From the NCBI GenBank assembly GCA_018398765.1, contig JAHBMJ010005835.1:1-63723 (forward strand): a stretch of DNA of 63,723 nucleotides. Reading direction: 5' to 3'. The translations under genes were made by a program, and so were the position numbers. Source of the DNA: Chromera velia. Its lineage: Eukaryota > Sar > Chromeraceae. Shown in pieces: positions 13,507-27,402 of this stretch; the first letter of the stretch is position 1, and every line of letters begins with the position of its first letter. A model generated the notes under the pieces. It worked only from the letters and a program-made list of their open reading frames with translations. It made no database searches and was not told where the DNA came from.

Positions 13507-15016
13507 CTATGCTGGGGCACCGGTGTCAAAAGGGAGCACATTCCCGAGGGGTCCTTGGTAGTACCGGTGTCGTGAGATATTGACCATATCGGGCGGGATG
13601 TCTAATCCTTTCTCGCGTTGTTGAACCTGGGATTTGATGAGCTTCCGTCGGGCATTCAGAGCGGCAATGTTTCTCTTCAGAAGTCGTTTCTCCTGCACGG
13701 ATGAGGGGGGATGTTTACCTAAGTTAAAGTGCAGATGGACGTAAACGCAAAGTGGCAGGGAAAGACAGGCGAAGAAAGTATGGAAGAAGCGAAAGGGTGA
13801 ACGAAGAGAGAGAATGAGAGACAGAAAGCAAGCAAACAAGCAAGAATGACGGAATGCAAGAGAGAAAAGAAAGAAGGAATCAAGAAAGCAAGAATGAAGG
13901 GGGAAAAAGAGAAAAGACGGAAGGAAAAACAAAAGAAAAAACAGAAAACAGACAACTAGACCGCTAGACAAACAGCGAGAAAAGACAAGAAAAAAAGAGC
14001 AGGGAACGAATGAGAAGTCGCATTCTGACTGCACAAAAACAAAAGAGGGAACGTACAAGAAGTCTCATTCTGATTGCCATTCTCTGTCTCTTGGAGAGGA
14101 CCGAGAAGATGCTCTTGTTGTTGACCAGCTCTTCGTCTTCCTCGATGGACGTCGGGTAGCCCTTCAGAACTTCTTCCGCAGCCTCCACAATCACATCGAC
14201 AATCTGGATGAAAGCAAATTAAAGGGAGCAGAGGGAGGCGATTGGCTTCTTCAGAATAAGCAGACGGACAGACAGAGAGATCCACTTGCTCCTTCTCTTC
14301 TTTCACTCTCATTTCCACCCTCAGGTGGCATTGGCGAGACCCTAAGGTACACAAGAGTCGGTTGCAAAGTCTCTCTCGCAACTTTCATGGCGCAGATCTC
14401 AGTGCCTCACTTACTTTCTTCTTTCTCCCCACTGAATTTCTTTCAATCTTTTTTTCGATCTTTTCGATTTTTCTACCGCCGGAATGCGTATCAGACATCG
14501 GGTTGAGCCCAGACCGACCTACATTTACGCATAGAGTGGCAATAAGAAAGACCGAGCTAGATGGATTGGGATGCGAGGGAATAAGAAGAAAGGAGACAGC
14601 TGAACAAATATGAGAATGCTTAAGTCTGCTCTCATCGAAACATTCTGCAACAGGCACGCCAGGGTCCATTTCTCGCCATGCACTCTGGTCGTGAACCTCG
14701 TCCGTGCATGCAGAGAGACGACCGACCAACGGCAAATGGCAGCGAGGGAAACAGCGAGGGAGAGAGAGAGAGAGAAGCAGGAAGGGATGGTCTCAGATAG
14801 AGGGCAGACAGAAACGAAGAGGACATCAACGACAAACAAAAAGGCGTTCCGCAATCGCCCTCCCTTCGCCTACCTCATTTTCGAGTCTCTCGGTTGTAAC
14901 CCTTGTGAAATCCAGAGTGAAAAGGTCTCTGGCGCCCAGCTCTTTCAGGGTCTCCTCGTCAATCAACAGAAGCCGAAGATATTCGATCATCTCTGATGAG
15001 TATCTGCACACGCACC

Positions 15017-15055
<39 letters not shown>

Positions 15056-15164
15056 GCAGACACACACATGCACGCACACGCACACACATACATACATACA
15101 TGCACACAGATGTACACACATGCACACACACGCATACATACATGCACACACACGCATACACACA

Positions 15165-15200
<36 letters not shown>

Positions 15201-15247
15201 TAGAGAGAGAGACAGAGAGAGAGAGAAAGAGAGAGAGAGTGAGAGAC

Positions 15248-15296
<49 letters not shown>

Positions 15297-15525
15297 CACA
15301 GAGAGAGACACAGAGAGAGACAGAGAGAGAGACAGAGAGAGAGACAGAGAGAGAGACAGAGAGAGAGACAGGGAGAGAGACAGGGAGAGAGACAGGGAGA
15401 GAGACAGGGAGAGAGACAGGGAGAGAGACAGGGAGAGAGACAGAGAGAGAGACAGAGAGAGAGACAGAGAGAGAGACAGAGAGAGAGACAGAGAGAGAGA
15501 CAGAGAGAGAGTCAGAGAGAGAGAC

Positions 15526-15572
<47 letters not shown>

Positions 15573-15585
15573 GGAGAGAGAGAGA

Positions 15586-15625
<40 letters not shown>

Positions 15626-17151
15626 CGGCGCACTCAAACCCCACCCGACCAACCCCCCCACACTCAGGCAAACAAACGGACTCGAAAGAGATGATCGATT
15701 CAGGTCTTACCTAACCCTCTCAAGAGAGCCTGCAGGATCCTCATGCGATCTTTCCTCTAGCCCCTTCGCATCCTCTTCCTCCTTCTCTTTGTCTCAGAAC
15801 AGAAAAACAAAAGTCACCTTATGTCTCACAACTACTCACTTCAAATTCAAATCCCCCCCCCCTCACCTCACTTACCCACCTGTCTTCTCCCAACGGAAAT
15901 GCCTGGGGCAGGTCTGGGTCTAGGTCGTTGGCCTTCAGGAATTCAATCTTCTCCTTGTACATCGGCAAGTCGGGAAGCATCTGCATGATTCCACACACAT
16001 GCATGTACACATATTAAAATATATATGTACACATACATGTGCACACAGACACACACATGTACACATATATATGTACACATACATGTGCACACACACACAA
16101 AGAGAGACACAGACAGAAGCGCATCACCGAGGAACCCTCTTTCTTTCCTTTCCTCTCCGGCATCACACACACACCGTCACCTTCTTTCCTCTCACTCAAT
16201 GTCGGTCCCCCGCTAAGTCTGTGCCACCCGCCCCTCCAACCACCAATCCAGCCACTATGCAGAAAGTACAAACAAGACAAGGAAAGAAAGAAAGAAAGAG
16301 AAGAATCCTTAATTCCCTCGATCGATCGAAGATGCTCAGATCAATCACTCCCCCCAAAGCCTCCTTCCTTCCTTCCTTCCTTCACACGAACAGGAAGCTA
16401 CCCGCCAGCTTCCCTTCACATAACAGCGATTTCGCGTGCTTCTTTCACTGATTTCGTCCGTCCATTCTATCAGAGTGGCTTGATGCAAATCTCGCTTCTT
16501 CCGGGTGATCGGGAAAAAAGTGCAGAGGGGAAATCATATCACCAACAAAACTGACTGACGGACTGACTTGAAATCTGAGAGGCACCGCGTTGTGGGGGTT
16601 CCTCTCAAGTGAGAAACCATACTGTACGAGGAGCTCGTGGTTCGGCTTGGCCCCGTAAGAAATGTAAAACTGCTCAGTAGCTCGGTAAGCTCTGCGGGAC
16701 ATGGAGCAGATTTGTCAACCACAAGAAAAAAAGTTCCTCAGGGAACTGCATCTCTCTTTCTGTTCCCAGGAAGAAAAGCGAGAGAGAGACTGGCAGATAA
16801 GGGTGTTTAGGTACTGATTTCTCCCTGGTATAGCGTAGACAGGTCGATGTAGCAACAGTCTGTCTCTTTCTCTTCCCTTCCATCATCGCCCGATTGTTCC
16901 TCAGAGTAATATGAACACAGCAATGAAGCAAAGAAAGTCCTGAAGGTCTTTCCTTTCTCTTCTCCGCCCCCCTGACGTACCTACCTGTCGGTGACCACCT
17001 TCACGTCATCCCCAGTGTACGTAAAGAAGCTGCCCACGCCCTCTCCCCGAAATCTCTTGATGAACGCAGAGGGGGGAGAGCATTTCATAAACGCCCTGCG
17101 AGCATGCACAGAGACAGACAGACGGACAGAGAGACAGACAGGCAACAGGAG

Positions 17152-17212
<61 letters not shown>

Positions 17213-17843
17213 AGAAAGAAAGAAAGACAGAAAGACAGAACGACAGAAAGACAGAAAGAAAGAAAGCAAGAAAGCAAGAAAGCAAGAAAGAAAGCAAGAA
17301 AGCAAGAAAGAAAGCAAGACAGCAAGCAAGAAAGAAAGAAGGAAAGAAGGACAGAAGGAAAAAACAAAAGAATCCAAAGGACAAACTTTCTGACCACCAA
17401 TCACGTCAGTCACCCTCCTGTTTTGCATAGACGGATTCGAGCTTCATCGCCCACACAAACACAGAGAAGAAAGAAAAGAAAAGAAAAGAGAAGATCACTC
17501 AGAGCTTGAGTCCGTTTCTGCCGACAGACAAACGAGTTTTCAGGAAGGACCGACGAATGAATGTGTATGATGATTCTGGAGAGAGATATGGATGTCTTTC
17601 TCATTTTGTGAGTGACGTACACGCTGAAGGGCGAGTGGTTGAGAAGGTCTGCATACGGAACCATGCCGATGATTCTGCCCTCATACTCCTCATTGCCAGG
17701 AGGGAGGTTGGGGTCTCGAGAGCGGTCCTCGGATCTTGTTGGAAGCAGAGACACGCACCGACTCGTCACCTGCATCCATCATGGGAATGTTCGCTCACAC
17801 AGAGAGACAGAGACGCGTATTCGGAAAAGTCAACAGTTGCCCG

Positions 17844-17884
<41 letters not shown>

Positions 17885-19196
17885 GCACACACACACACGC
17901 ACACACACACACACACGCACACACACACACATACATACATACACACACACGCGCACACTCACACAGAGGAAAAGATCCTTTCAGGACCCTCCAGGTTAGG
18001 AAATTAAATTCGAGAGGAAGACAAACAGCACAAAGGCCGCCTCCCTCCATTCAAAAGACGATGCGACAAAAAAAACAAAAAGGCAATCAGACGCGAAGAT
18101 GGGCAGGAAAATGCATGGAGGGACGTGCGCCTGCGACAGGAGGAAGGACCACGATGACGCAGCGAAACCAGCCGTGCGAAAAGAAAATAAAGCAACACAA
18201 CACACATACCTGGACCATTGCCCAAAGATAAGCCTCGAAGGTGAACACGTCAAGAGGGAAGAGATCCGGGCGATCTTTGAAGAGAGTTTGGGTCAACTCG
18301 AGATAGCTTCTCTCCAGTTTCCTTTGAATTGCTCTGGTGGCCACCAGAGCTTCCGAAGCTTCGAGCAATTGCAGGTCCTCCTCTGGCCACACAAACGTCG
18401 GGTTGATTTCGTCTATCGGGGGCAGCACAGACAGATACGGATACCAAAAAGAGTCCTGACCCTTCGCCTTCTCATGAATCAAAAGGAGAGCGACAGCGAC
18501 ATGATCACTCATTTCGAAGTCAATCACATCCTTTCCGAAAATTTCCATCGCTCTCGTCTTCGTTATGCAAAGCTGCAGAGGGATCGAAAAAAGTTCTGTC
18601 CCCTTGATGACCTGACGGGCAGCCACCAAACCTCTCCCCGCAGATTCCCCTGCATTGTCGTCCTGGATCTCGGACACCAAAACGCAGGAATGGGGTGCAA
18701 GACCCCAGTCAGATGCATCCTCCAGGTACACACCGTTTTGCTTCAACCAGGACTTCAAACGCGAGTTCTGGACACTCTTAATGTCATCAGGAACCACCCC
18801 TCGAATTCCCTTCAGTTTGGATGGAACGATCCCTCCAAACTCCTTCTCTGCCTCCTCGCGTCTTTTGAATAAATCCCCCAATTTCCTTTCTCCCCTGATC
18901 AGCTCAGGAAGGGGGCCCTTGAACTGCCCCATGAAGTCGTCGTACAGTCTCTTCACGTCCACGTTCTGCTGTTCCTCTGCCATCTTCCTGGCTCTTCTTT
19001 GTTGAGGCGTCTCCTCCACGAAGTCCTCCGTCTCAAACTGCCGCAAGACAGACGAGGGAGGGACACGTGAGGACGAGGCCATCCCATTCAACGGAGAAGG
19101 ATGACGACCCTCTGAGAGAGGTCTACCATTCAGCACAAATGCATGCGCACAGCCGCTCCAGAAGGAACAGAGGAAGATCGCGAGAGAACGTCCCAT
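13507..19196 (-). CDS. Plastid-targeted SET-domain protein lysine methyltransferase, Rubisco-LSMT type
   Basis: I read nine exons: 19196-18210, 17769-17621, 17095-16985, 16691-16568, 15980-15876, 15784-15711, 15003-14874, 14203-14057 and 13692-13507. All introns are GT-AG and phases match, giving 670 aa. Residues 1-19 form a signal peptide with A|F at the predicted cleavage (..CAHA|FVLNG), followed by a basic/Ser-rich transit-like stretch, the bipartite leader of red secondary plastids. The SET core shows GRGLVA (~residue 189), [10 protein letters not shown] (~367-376) and [17 protein letters not shown] (~425-441), the family signatures for AdoMet and lysine binding. The C-terminal half is the all-helical substrate-binding domain, with [12 protein letters not shown] and a final EKRLLKRNI helix. 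Known members trimethylate a lysine on Rubisco large subunit or on fructose-bisphosphate aldolase. The exon-6 acceptor (near 15784) is the least certain boundary; a 107-residue N-terminal linker is longer than usual. Confidence 0.85.
15009..15624. repeat. (CA)n, (GA)n and 12-bp GA-rich minisatellite in an intron
   Basis: Intron 6 of the SET gene carries (CA)n to about 15180, then (GA)n with a 12-bp GACAGGGAGAGA-type unit to 15624. On the sense strand this is CT-rich followed by TG-rich sequence running almost to the acceptor at 15004. The long Arg/Glu/Asp, His/Thr or Ser/Leu open frames here are repeat translations. Confidence 0.95.
17152..17350. repeat. (GA)n / GAAA-rich microsatellite in an intron
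   Basis: This lies in intron 2 of the SET gene. On the sense strand it is a long CT/CTTT tract upstream of the exon-3 acceptor at 17096. Confidence 0.95.
17381..17580 (-). repeat. Intron segment with an inverted copy at 42846-43040
   Basis: About 200 bp near the start of SET intron 2 recur in opposite chromosomal orientation at 42846-43040. The match includes GCGATGAAGCTCGAATCCGT and GGTGACTGACGTGATTGGTG. The copies differ by scattered substitutions and a few indels. Confidence 0.85.
17850..17965. repeat. (CT)n then (CA)n microsatellite in intron 1 of the SET gene
   Basis: A simple CT run passes directly into a CA run with occasional CG interruptions. Confidence 0.95.
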
Positions 19197-19796
19197 ACTG
19201 ATCGATACAGAAGATTCCTTCCAATCTGGAAGCGACTGCCCCGCTGAACCTGCCCTCTCCAGCTGACCAACAACCGCTGAAACCTGTGTGACAAAACAGA
19301 GCTAGCCTGGTTCGGTACTGTCGGATAAGGCTGCTTGAGGTGCAAACCAGCGATGGAGCGGAGAGACAGTTCGTAATTAAGAGACGGCTTCAGCTGTAGG
19401 AGAGTTTAAGGAGACGCCCCGGATCCCGCGTTGCGTCACGCATCATGGCCCCAGGGACCGACCACGTGCGCAGCTAGTGCGCACTTTGGGCCGGGCATTT
19501 AGCCTGGCGGCCAAACACACATCAACCAATGAGTCAGACTGTCACGTGCCCTCACAAATCCTGAAACTCATGCGTTGATTGATGAGTCACTGCAAACGCA
19601 GCTAGGTCCCGTGGCCGCCCTTCCTGACTTCCCTTTTTCATTTTCAAAGGCCGCGAGAGCGCCGCATCGGTAGTTTGTCGTGCATTCCAGGCTTCATGTT
19701 GCACGCTCATAGCTGACAAGGAGACGGCAGTCGGTTCTGCTCACTTGTTCAAGTTGGTTCTGGAGGGAAGAAGCACCCTCTCTCGTCCTTAGGAGA
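19197..19796. promoter_or_regulatory. Shared divergent promoter with two G-boxes and two TGAGTCA sites
   Basis: 600 bp separate the start codons of the two head-to-head plastid-protein genes. CACGTG occurs at 19463-19468 and 19543-19548, TGAGTCA at 19530-19536 and 19583-19589, and a CCAAT at 19526-19530. CACGTG and TGAGTCA are typical bZIP/bHLH targets in other eukaryotes; which factor binds here is unknown. No clear TATA box was seen. Clustering of the sites midway between the genes suggests co-regulation. Confidence 0.5.
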
Positions 19797-22540
<2,744 letters not shown>

Positions 22541-22763
22541 CGGATGGACGGATGGATGGATGGATGAGGAAAGAAACACGTAAAGTGGGACGGGACCTAG
22601 GACGGGACCTTTTCCGGTGCGGAGTCCCAGCCAAGGTCGATCCCAGCTTGTAGTAGTAGTGCTAGTAGTAGTGCTCGTGATGAAGCAGCAGTCTAGGCAT
22701 CAGTAGCAGTTGTTATGCGTGCCTGAAAAGGACAACAAAAAAGACAGTTTCAAAAGCGGAGCT

Positions 22764-23009
22764 CTAGGCGACGCACAGTGGTAAAAAAAAAAAAAGAATA
22801 GGCATGCCGAGATTTTTTTTTTCTTTTTTTTCTTTTAGCTGGTGGTCAAAGGTCCAAGCAAACTTAGCAAAGGTAGGTTTTGTAGTTCAATTAGTAGATG
22901 TGTTTTTGTTATGTGTGTTAGCACTTCCAATAAAATAATTTTTTTTTTAAAAAAAAATAGGCTTCTCGAGATTTTTTTTTCTTTTTTTTTATCGCTGTGC
23001 GTCGCCTAG
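22764..23009. mobile_element. hAT-like MITE, 246 bp
   Basis: Terminal inverted repeats read CTAGGCGACGCACAG at the left end and its exact reverse complement at the right end. They are flanked by a perfect 8-bp direct repeat, GCGGAGCT (22756-22763 and 23010-23017). An 8-bp target duplication is the hallmark of hAT transposons. The interior is A- and T-run rich with no coding potential, so the element is non-autonomous. It sits about 220 bp past the stop codon of the plastid-protein gene, perhaps within its 3' region. Confidence 0.85.
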
Positions 23010-23333
23010 GCGGAGCTAGAAGCATAGCAATTAAAGTGTTGCACGTTTCATTGTATAGATCCAATCATGATGACTACAATTTTGATAAATTAATAATGGG
23101 AACACTCTATACTAAGTAAAAAAGCTACCTCTAAATTCTATGTTATTTCTGAGTAAGTCTTTTGGGGCCAGGTTTAGGATTCTAGGATTAGCATTAATGT
23201 CTAGGGTCTAATTTGATGAAGTTTCAAATTTAATTTTCGATATTTCACTAAATATTTGGACTAGCATTTCTAGTAGCATTTGGGGGTGAACATCAAACTT
23301 GGCCATATGCATTAAGTATTAGGTCTGTATAAA
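23010..23333. other. AT-rich intergenic, nothing recognised
   Basis: The sequence is AT-rich without supported frames or repeats. Confidence 0.5.
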
Positions 23334-24111
23334 CTACCCCCCCGACACTCTAAGCTATTCTTGAAAACATTTTTCAAGATTGGATTTTTCAGCGGCATTT
23401 AATTTCAAGTTAGGATTTTTGAGCGGCGGTACCGTTTCGTGCTATTTCGTGCCGCCAAAATTTATTCCACTGTACGCGTATATGCCCCACTGTCGCGCTG
23501 CCTTTACGGAGCACCGCGCGGCTCCGGAAACCACGGCCCCGGCATGCCTTTCTACATGCAGGCGGCGCCAGGCGCAGTGTTTTTCTGAGGGCCCATCAGA
23601 CTATCGAGACTTTCGAGGACTATCGAGAGCTTTATCATCTCGATAACTTTGCAGATTCCGGCCCTGAAGACTGAGACAGTGAATGATGCGTTAGGTTGAA
23701 TGTTGCATGCATGAATGAATACTTACAATTCATACATCACTGCTTAAACCAGAGAAAGTGTCGCTAGTTTTTTTTTATTTTTTTTTAAAGATATAAGCCT
23801 TGCATAAGGCATAGCTTTTCAAGACATAGGCTCTTCTTGCGGTATAGTTTTTTAAGAGATACGTTCTGCTTGCGGCGTATAGCTTTTCAAGATATACACT
23901 CTGCTTGCGGCATAGCTTTTCAAGACATAGGCTCTCCTTGCGGCATAGCTTTTCAAGACATAGGCTCTGCTTGCGGCACAGCTTTTCAAGACATAGGCCG
24001 CGCCTGCGGCGCAGCTTTTCAAGACATAGGCCGCGCCTGCGGCGCGGCTTTTCAAGAGTGGATTTTTGAGCGGCACAAAATTTCAAGTAGCCTTGAGTGT
24101 CAGGGGGGTAG
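23334..24111. mobile_element. Non-autonomous TIR element, 778 bp, with a 33-bp repeat array
   Basis: The ends read CTACCCCCCCGACACTC and, reverse-complemented from the right, CTACCCCCCTGACACTC, with similarity continuing into GCTA and CTTGAAA. A TATAAA direct repeat flanks both ends (23328-23333 and 24112-24117). The interior holds the 33-bp tandem array but no transposase. The target-duplication length (6 bp, perhaps longer) does not settle the superfamily. Confidence 0.7.
23795..24057 (+). repeat. 33-bp tandem hairpin repeat, about eight units
   Basis: Each unit contains CGCCTGCGGC (or a variant such as TGCTTGCGGC) followed by A(T/C)AGCTTTTCAAGACATAGG. The GC part can pair with the adjacent AGGCCGCGCC-type sequence, giving a short hairpin per unit. 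Because 33 is a multiple of three, 11-residue peptide repeats appear in open frames on both strands (for example AFQDIGRACG). These are probably not coding. Related arrays lie at 48155-48296, 54966-55029 and 58106-58232. Confidence 0.85.
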
Positions 24112-24117
24112 TATAAA

Positions 24118-24783
24118 CTTACTTACTATTTGTATCTGACAATGTGCTAGGTGAACCGTCAACAAACCAACATTGCATGTCATGCCCCGTGGTTGGCCAG
24201 AGCCTAAGTGATAGCTCACCGGCTTTAATTAACCGCCTCAATTCAATTCAATTAATTCATTTAACCATAATTTTAACGTAACTATTATAATGCTTGTCAG
24301 TCAATATCAGTTAAGTTATGACTGTACGTCTTCTTAACACTTAGAGAATTGCTAGTCCATGCCTAGGTCCATGCATTCTTTTTTTTTTTTTTAATAGTTT
24401 TCTCTAATCGATCTGTTCACTGTTTAGGCTATTTGATTTTAGTTCTGAAGTCAAGTCTGAACTTTTGTTCAACATGTATATTTCGTAAGTACCGTCCTTC
24501 AAACTCAACATGCAATACAATTGAACTGTAAATAGTAGTAGAATCACAGTGATTCACTCACTAGTCAAATTGGCTAATAGATATTTAATTATATCATTTT
24601 CCCGATTCGGATTTTAGCTGTGGCTTCCCCTTCTTCAGCTTGCTGCAATATCAAGCAAACAAAATCATTGTTGAACGAAAAATCGAAGAGGGCCGATGCC
24701 GTCCGATTTCATGAAAGTGAAATGCAAAAGAAGCAACGCACCTGACAGACAGCCGGCCTGAAATTGAGACTTGGAATCCATTA
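24118..24783. other. AT-rich intergenic, nothing recognised
   Basis: No supported gene is seen. A poly-T run lies near 24380. Confidence 0.5.
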
Positions 24784-24972
24784 TCGCTCTCCTTCTCTCT
24801 TTCTCTTTCTCTCTCTCTCTTTCTCTCGATCTCTCTCTTTCTCTCTTTCTTTCAATCTCTCTCTTTCTCTCTCTTTCTCTTTCTCTCGTTCTCTCTTTCT
24901 TTTTCTCTCTCTCTCTTTCTCTCTTTCTTTCTCTTTCTCTCTTTCTCTCTTTCTCTCTTTCTCTTTCTCTCT

Positions 24973-25020
<48 letters not shown>

Positions 25021-25085
25021 TTCTCTTTCTCTCTTTCTCTTTCTCTCTCTCTCTTTCTCTCTCTCTCTTTCTCTCTCTCTCTCTT

Positions 25086-25126
<41 letters not shown>

Positions 25127-25160
25127 ATTGTTCTGTCTGTCTGTCTGTCTGTCTGTCTAC
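24784..25160. repeat. (CT)n/(CTTT)n microsatellite ending in (TGTC)n
   Basis: A nearly pure pyrimidine tract of about 340 bp ends with six TCTG units. The three long open frames over it encode only Ser/Leu/Phe or Arg/Glu/Lys. Confidence 0.95.
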
Positions 25161-25220
25161 TTGCTTCAAGTAAATTCATGAAAGTAAGCCTGGTGCAGTC
25201 TGAACAGGCATTTGTACTTC

Positions 25221-26271
25221 TCAGCAGTGGCTGATGAAAAGGGGGCCGCTCTCTTTGTAAATTCGCGTAAGGGAATTAACATTCGGGACTGGATCGATTC
25301 CCTCGGGGATATCCGACAGCTGGGCAGAATAGAATATGAATAGAAGGCTGAATCTGAATATGCGCATCAATTGGTCATCGAATCCAGCACTGAAATCACT
25401 CAGTGTGCTGACTTGAGAGAAACCTCCGACATGGTGTGCACGAGAGCAGGGTCTCCGTAGATCCACAGCTGGGGCACGCAGCTCGTTTTGGGTCCGTGTT
25501 GAGGCAGTGGAACCTCCAGCTCTTCGAAGTTCTCGTTCAGTAGTCGGAACCGGTCCTGAGGTCAACCAACAAACACATATTCTACCATGATCCAGTTTAT
25601 TTTCAAATCTTTATTTTGTCATGTGAGTCCATTTGAGGACTTTCTGGGCAGTCGAAAAGAGTCGCGTGGATTGAAATTCAGAGAAAGTGATGGCCAGGAC
25701 GAATGGCTGGTAGACGGTCAGTAAAAGCAGTTGCTTGGAAAGGCCCCCAGTGTACAGGCCCAACAACTGCATCTCTGTATGTAAGCTTGCAAAATATCGC
25801 TCGCTTCTGAAGTAGAGGGCAGAATGATCAAACAGAAAAAAGTAAGCAGGAACCAAACCAGCAAGGTCAGTCACTTTCGTTTCCTTTCCTGAAGGGTGAC
25901 GGACCGTAATGACAATCGAGCGCCACAACACGCTGAGGGCACAGCTGTTTCGAGACCAAGGCTCCTGACCATCAGACCATTTTGGTCCGTGACGGACACG
26001 GTCGGCTGGTGAGGAAAACCTCTGCAGAGATTAAATTCAAACATGCATACATGAACCAAAATTTGTGTGGGGACTGAATTTCGAGGACGGTGTTGCATGG
26101 CTTCAATCGCACCTGGTGCAGAGGCAGATGCTTTCTTGAACTGCTACCCTCTGCATCTTCGGACTCGCTTTCGCTTTCATAAGATACAAAGTCAAAGTCG
26201 TCCCAGAGGTCTTCCTCTTCATCTATTTGGGATCTGCTTTTGTTGGTGGTGGCGTCGCGCGAAGAGGGCAT
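25221..26271 (-). CDS. Four-exon gene, unknown protein (178 aa)
   Basis: The proposed exons are 26271-26113, 26021-25875, 25555-25424 and 25319-25221. All junctions are GT-AG and phase 0, and the reading frame stays open through all four. The start is the ATG at 26271 (MPSSRD..); the open frame extends further upstream only through a TTG. The N-terminus has an acidic Trp/Phe-containing motif (DEEEDLWDDFDF, residues ~16-27) and a Ser/Glu run. The middle contains ITVRHPSGKETK. The C-terminal half (VPQLWIYGDPALVHTMSE, then DIPEGIDPVPNVNSLTRIYK) looks like a folded domain, ending FISHC. I do not recognise the family. Exon 3 could instead read on to a TGA at 25400, but the exon-4 acceptor (TTCTATTCTGCCCAG) is strong. 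Confidence 0.55.
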
Positions 26272-26980
26272 GATAGAAGTCCCTCTTGTGACTGGTTGAT
26301 TGTGTCCTCGGGTGGCTGTGCTGGCCAAACAAATACTCAGAACGAAGTCTCCGAAGAAATTTGAAACACCCTACAGGCTGAGGGTATAACCGTCAATTTA
26401 TTTTAAAGGCGTCAAAGTATCGATATATAAGTCGGTCGTGCTGCCTGAGACATGCATGCACTGAGTCGGCACACGGAGCCGAGCCAATGCATGGGCCCCG
26501 GCCATGCATAGCTCCACACGCGCGCGGCCCGCTGCATGCATGCCTCAGTGCATGCAGGCCCCGGCATGCGTGCCCCTCAGATGGAGATGAGGTGAAGAAA
26601 CAATTGCATGAAGAATTTTGATGCTCCTGCGGAGCATGCCGTGGCCCCGGTGAAAGGGGGAAACCGGGGGTCGCGCATTATTGCGCATGAAGGCCTAAAT
26701 ACGACTAAAAATTAGTCTGAAATTCTTATTCATAGTTATAGTAAATCAATCTGCAAACTGTCTACAATACATATTCTTTACCTGAGTTTATAAAGCTAAT
26801 TTACCATATTTTTTCTAACATTTTTAAAAAGGAAAAAATGATGATCTAGAGAATGATTGACTCGTTTTCTAGTTAACGTAATCTCTCAATATACTAATAA
26901 CTCGATTAGGTTCGATACAAAAATACAATAAAGGTATCTGTGAAAAAGCCCCAGACACGGAGGACGGTCCGAGGACTAGG
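26272..26980. other. Intergenic with CpG-rich patch
   Basis: 26440-26700 is GC-rich, with many GCATGC and CCCCGG motifs, like a degraded repeat. The rest is AT-rich. No gene is seen. The first ~100 bp should include the promoter of the minus-strand gene starting at 26271. Confidence 0.45.
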
Positions 26981-27281
26981 TGATGAAGCCCTAGTGAAAG
27001 GCAAATCGATATAGAGAGGCGCGCCAAGCCAGACCAACACGAGACCAACAAAACACAAAGGCACCAATACGCAGCGGCACGTACGAGCGAGGAAGTGAGC
27101 GAATTAAATGCATGGAAAGCGATACACATCTGATTGAATTAAGCCGTACGAAAAGTATGTAGAGAAATGAAACCACAGTTGATTGAAGTAGATCATTGGT
27201 GGAAAAGCGTAAAAGTACTTGGACTCGTATAAGATAGTCTTACCCATGTAGGAAAAACCTATAAGCCCTAAAGTCTCGTCA
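26981..27281 (+). repeat. 5' LTR of the Copia element, 301 bp
   Basis: It matches 34608-34921 end to end apart from 15 substitutions and a 13-bp insertion in the 3' copy. All 15 differences are transitions (A/G or C/T). Confidence 0.9.
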
Positions 27282-27283
27282 GG

Positions 27284-27295
27284 TGGAGCCGGAAG
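27284..27295 (+). other. Candidate primer-binding site of the Copia element
   Basis: TGGAGCCGGAAG starts two bases after the 5' LTR, the usual place and with the usual TGG start (complement of tRNA CCA). The matching tRNA is unknown, and it does not match the initiator-Met sequence seen in the 55-58 kb element. Confidence 0.4.
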
Positions 27296-27402
27296 TAGGG
27301 CGTGGTAGTTTGTCAGAGAAGCGTCACACAGAGCAGTCTCTTTTTCTTTCTCCAGTCTCTGTCTGAACATCATCAGTTCTTCTGTCTTGAGTATTTGTAG
27401 CC

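Noticed and set aside
14204-14873. An additional SET-gene exon between exons 7 and 8 (14385-14735 open frame)
   Set aside because: Joining exon 7 directly to 14203 gives the expected family sequence (..ERLENE then [12 protein letters not shown]) in frame; no extra exon is needed.
14704-15714. Long overlapping open frames (up to 336 codons) across 14.7-15.7 kb on both strands
   Set aside because: They are translations of (CA)n/(GA)n repeats within an intron of the SET gene; composition is Arg/Glu/Asp, His/Thr or Ser/Leu only.
23795-24057. The 33-bp array as a CRISPR array
   Set aside because: Eukaryotic context, units abut without unique spacers, and there are no cas genes. It is a tandem repeat inside a TIR element.
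24764-25234. Ser/Leu/Phe-rich open frames near 25 kb
   Set aside because: Pure pyrimidine microsatellite; no unique coding sequence.
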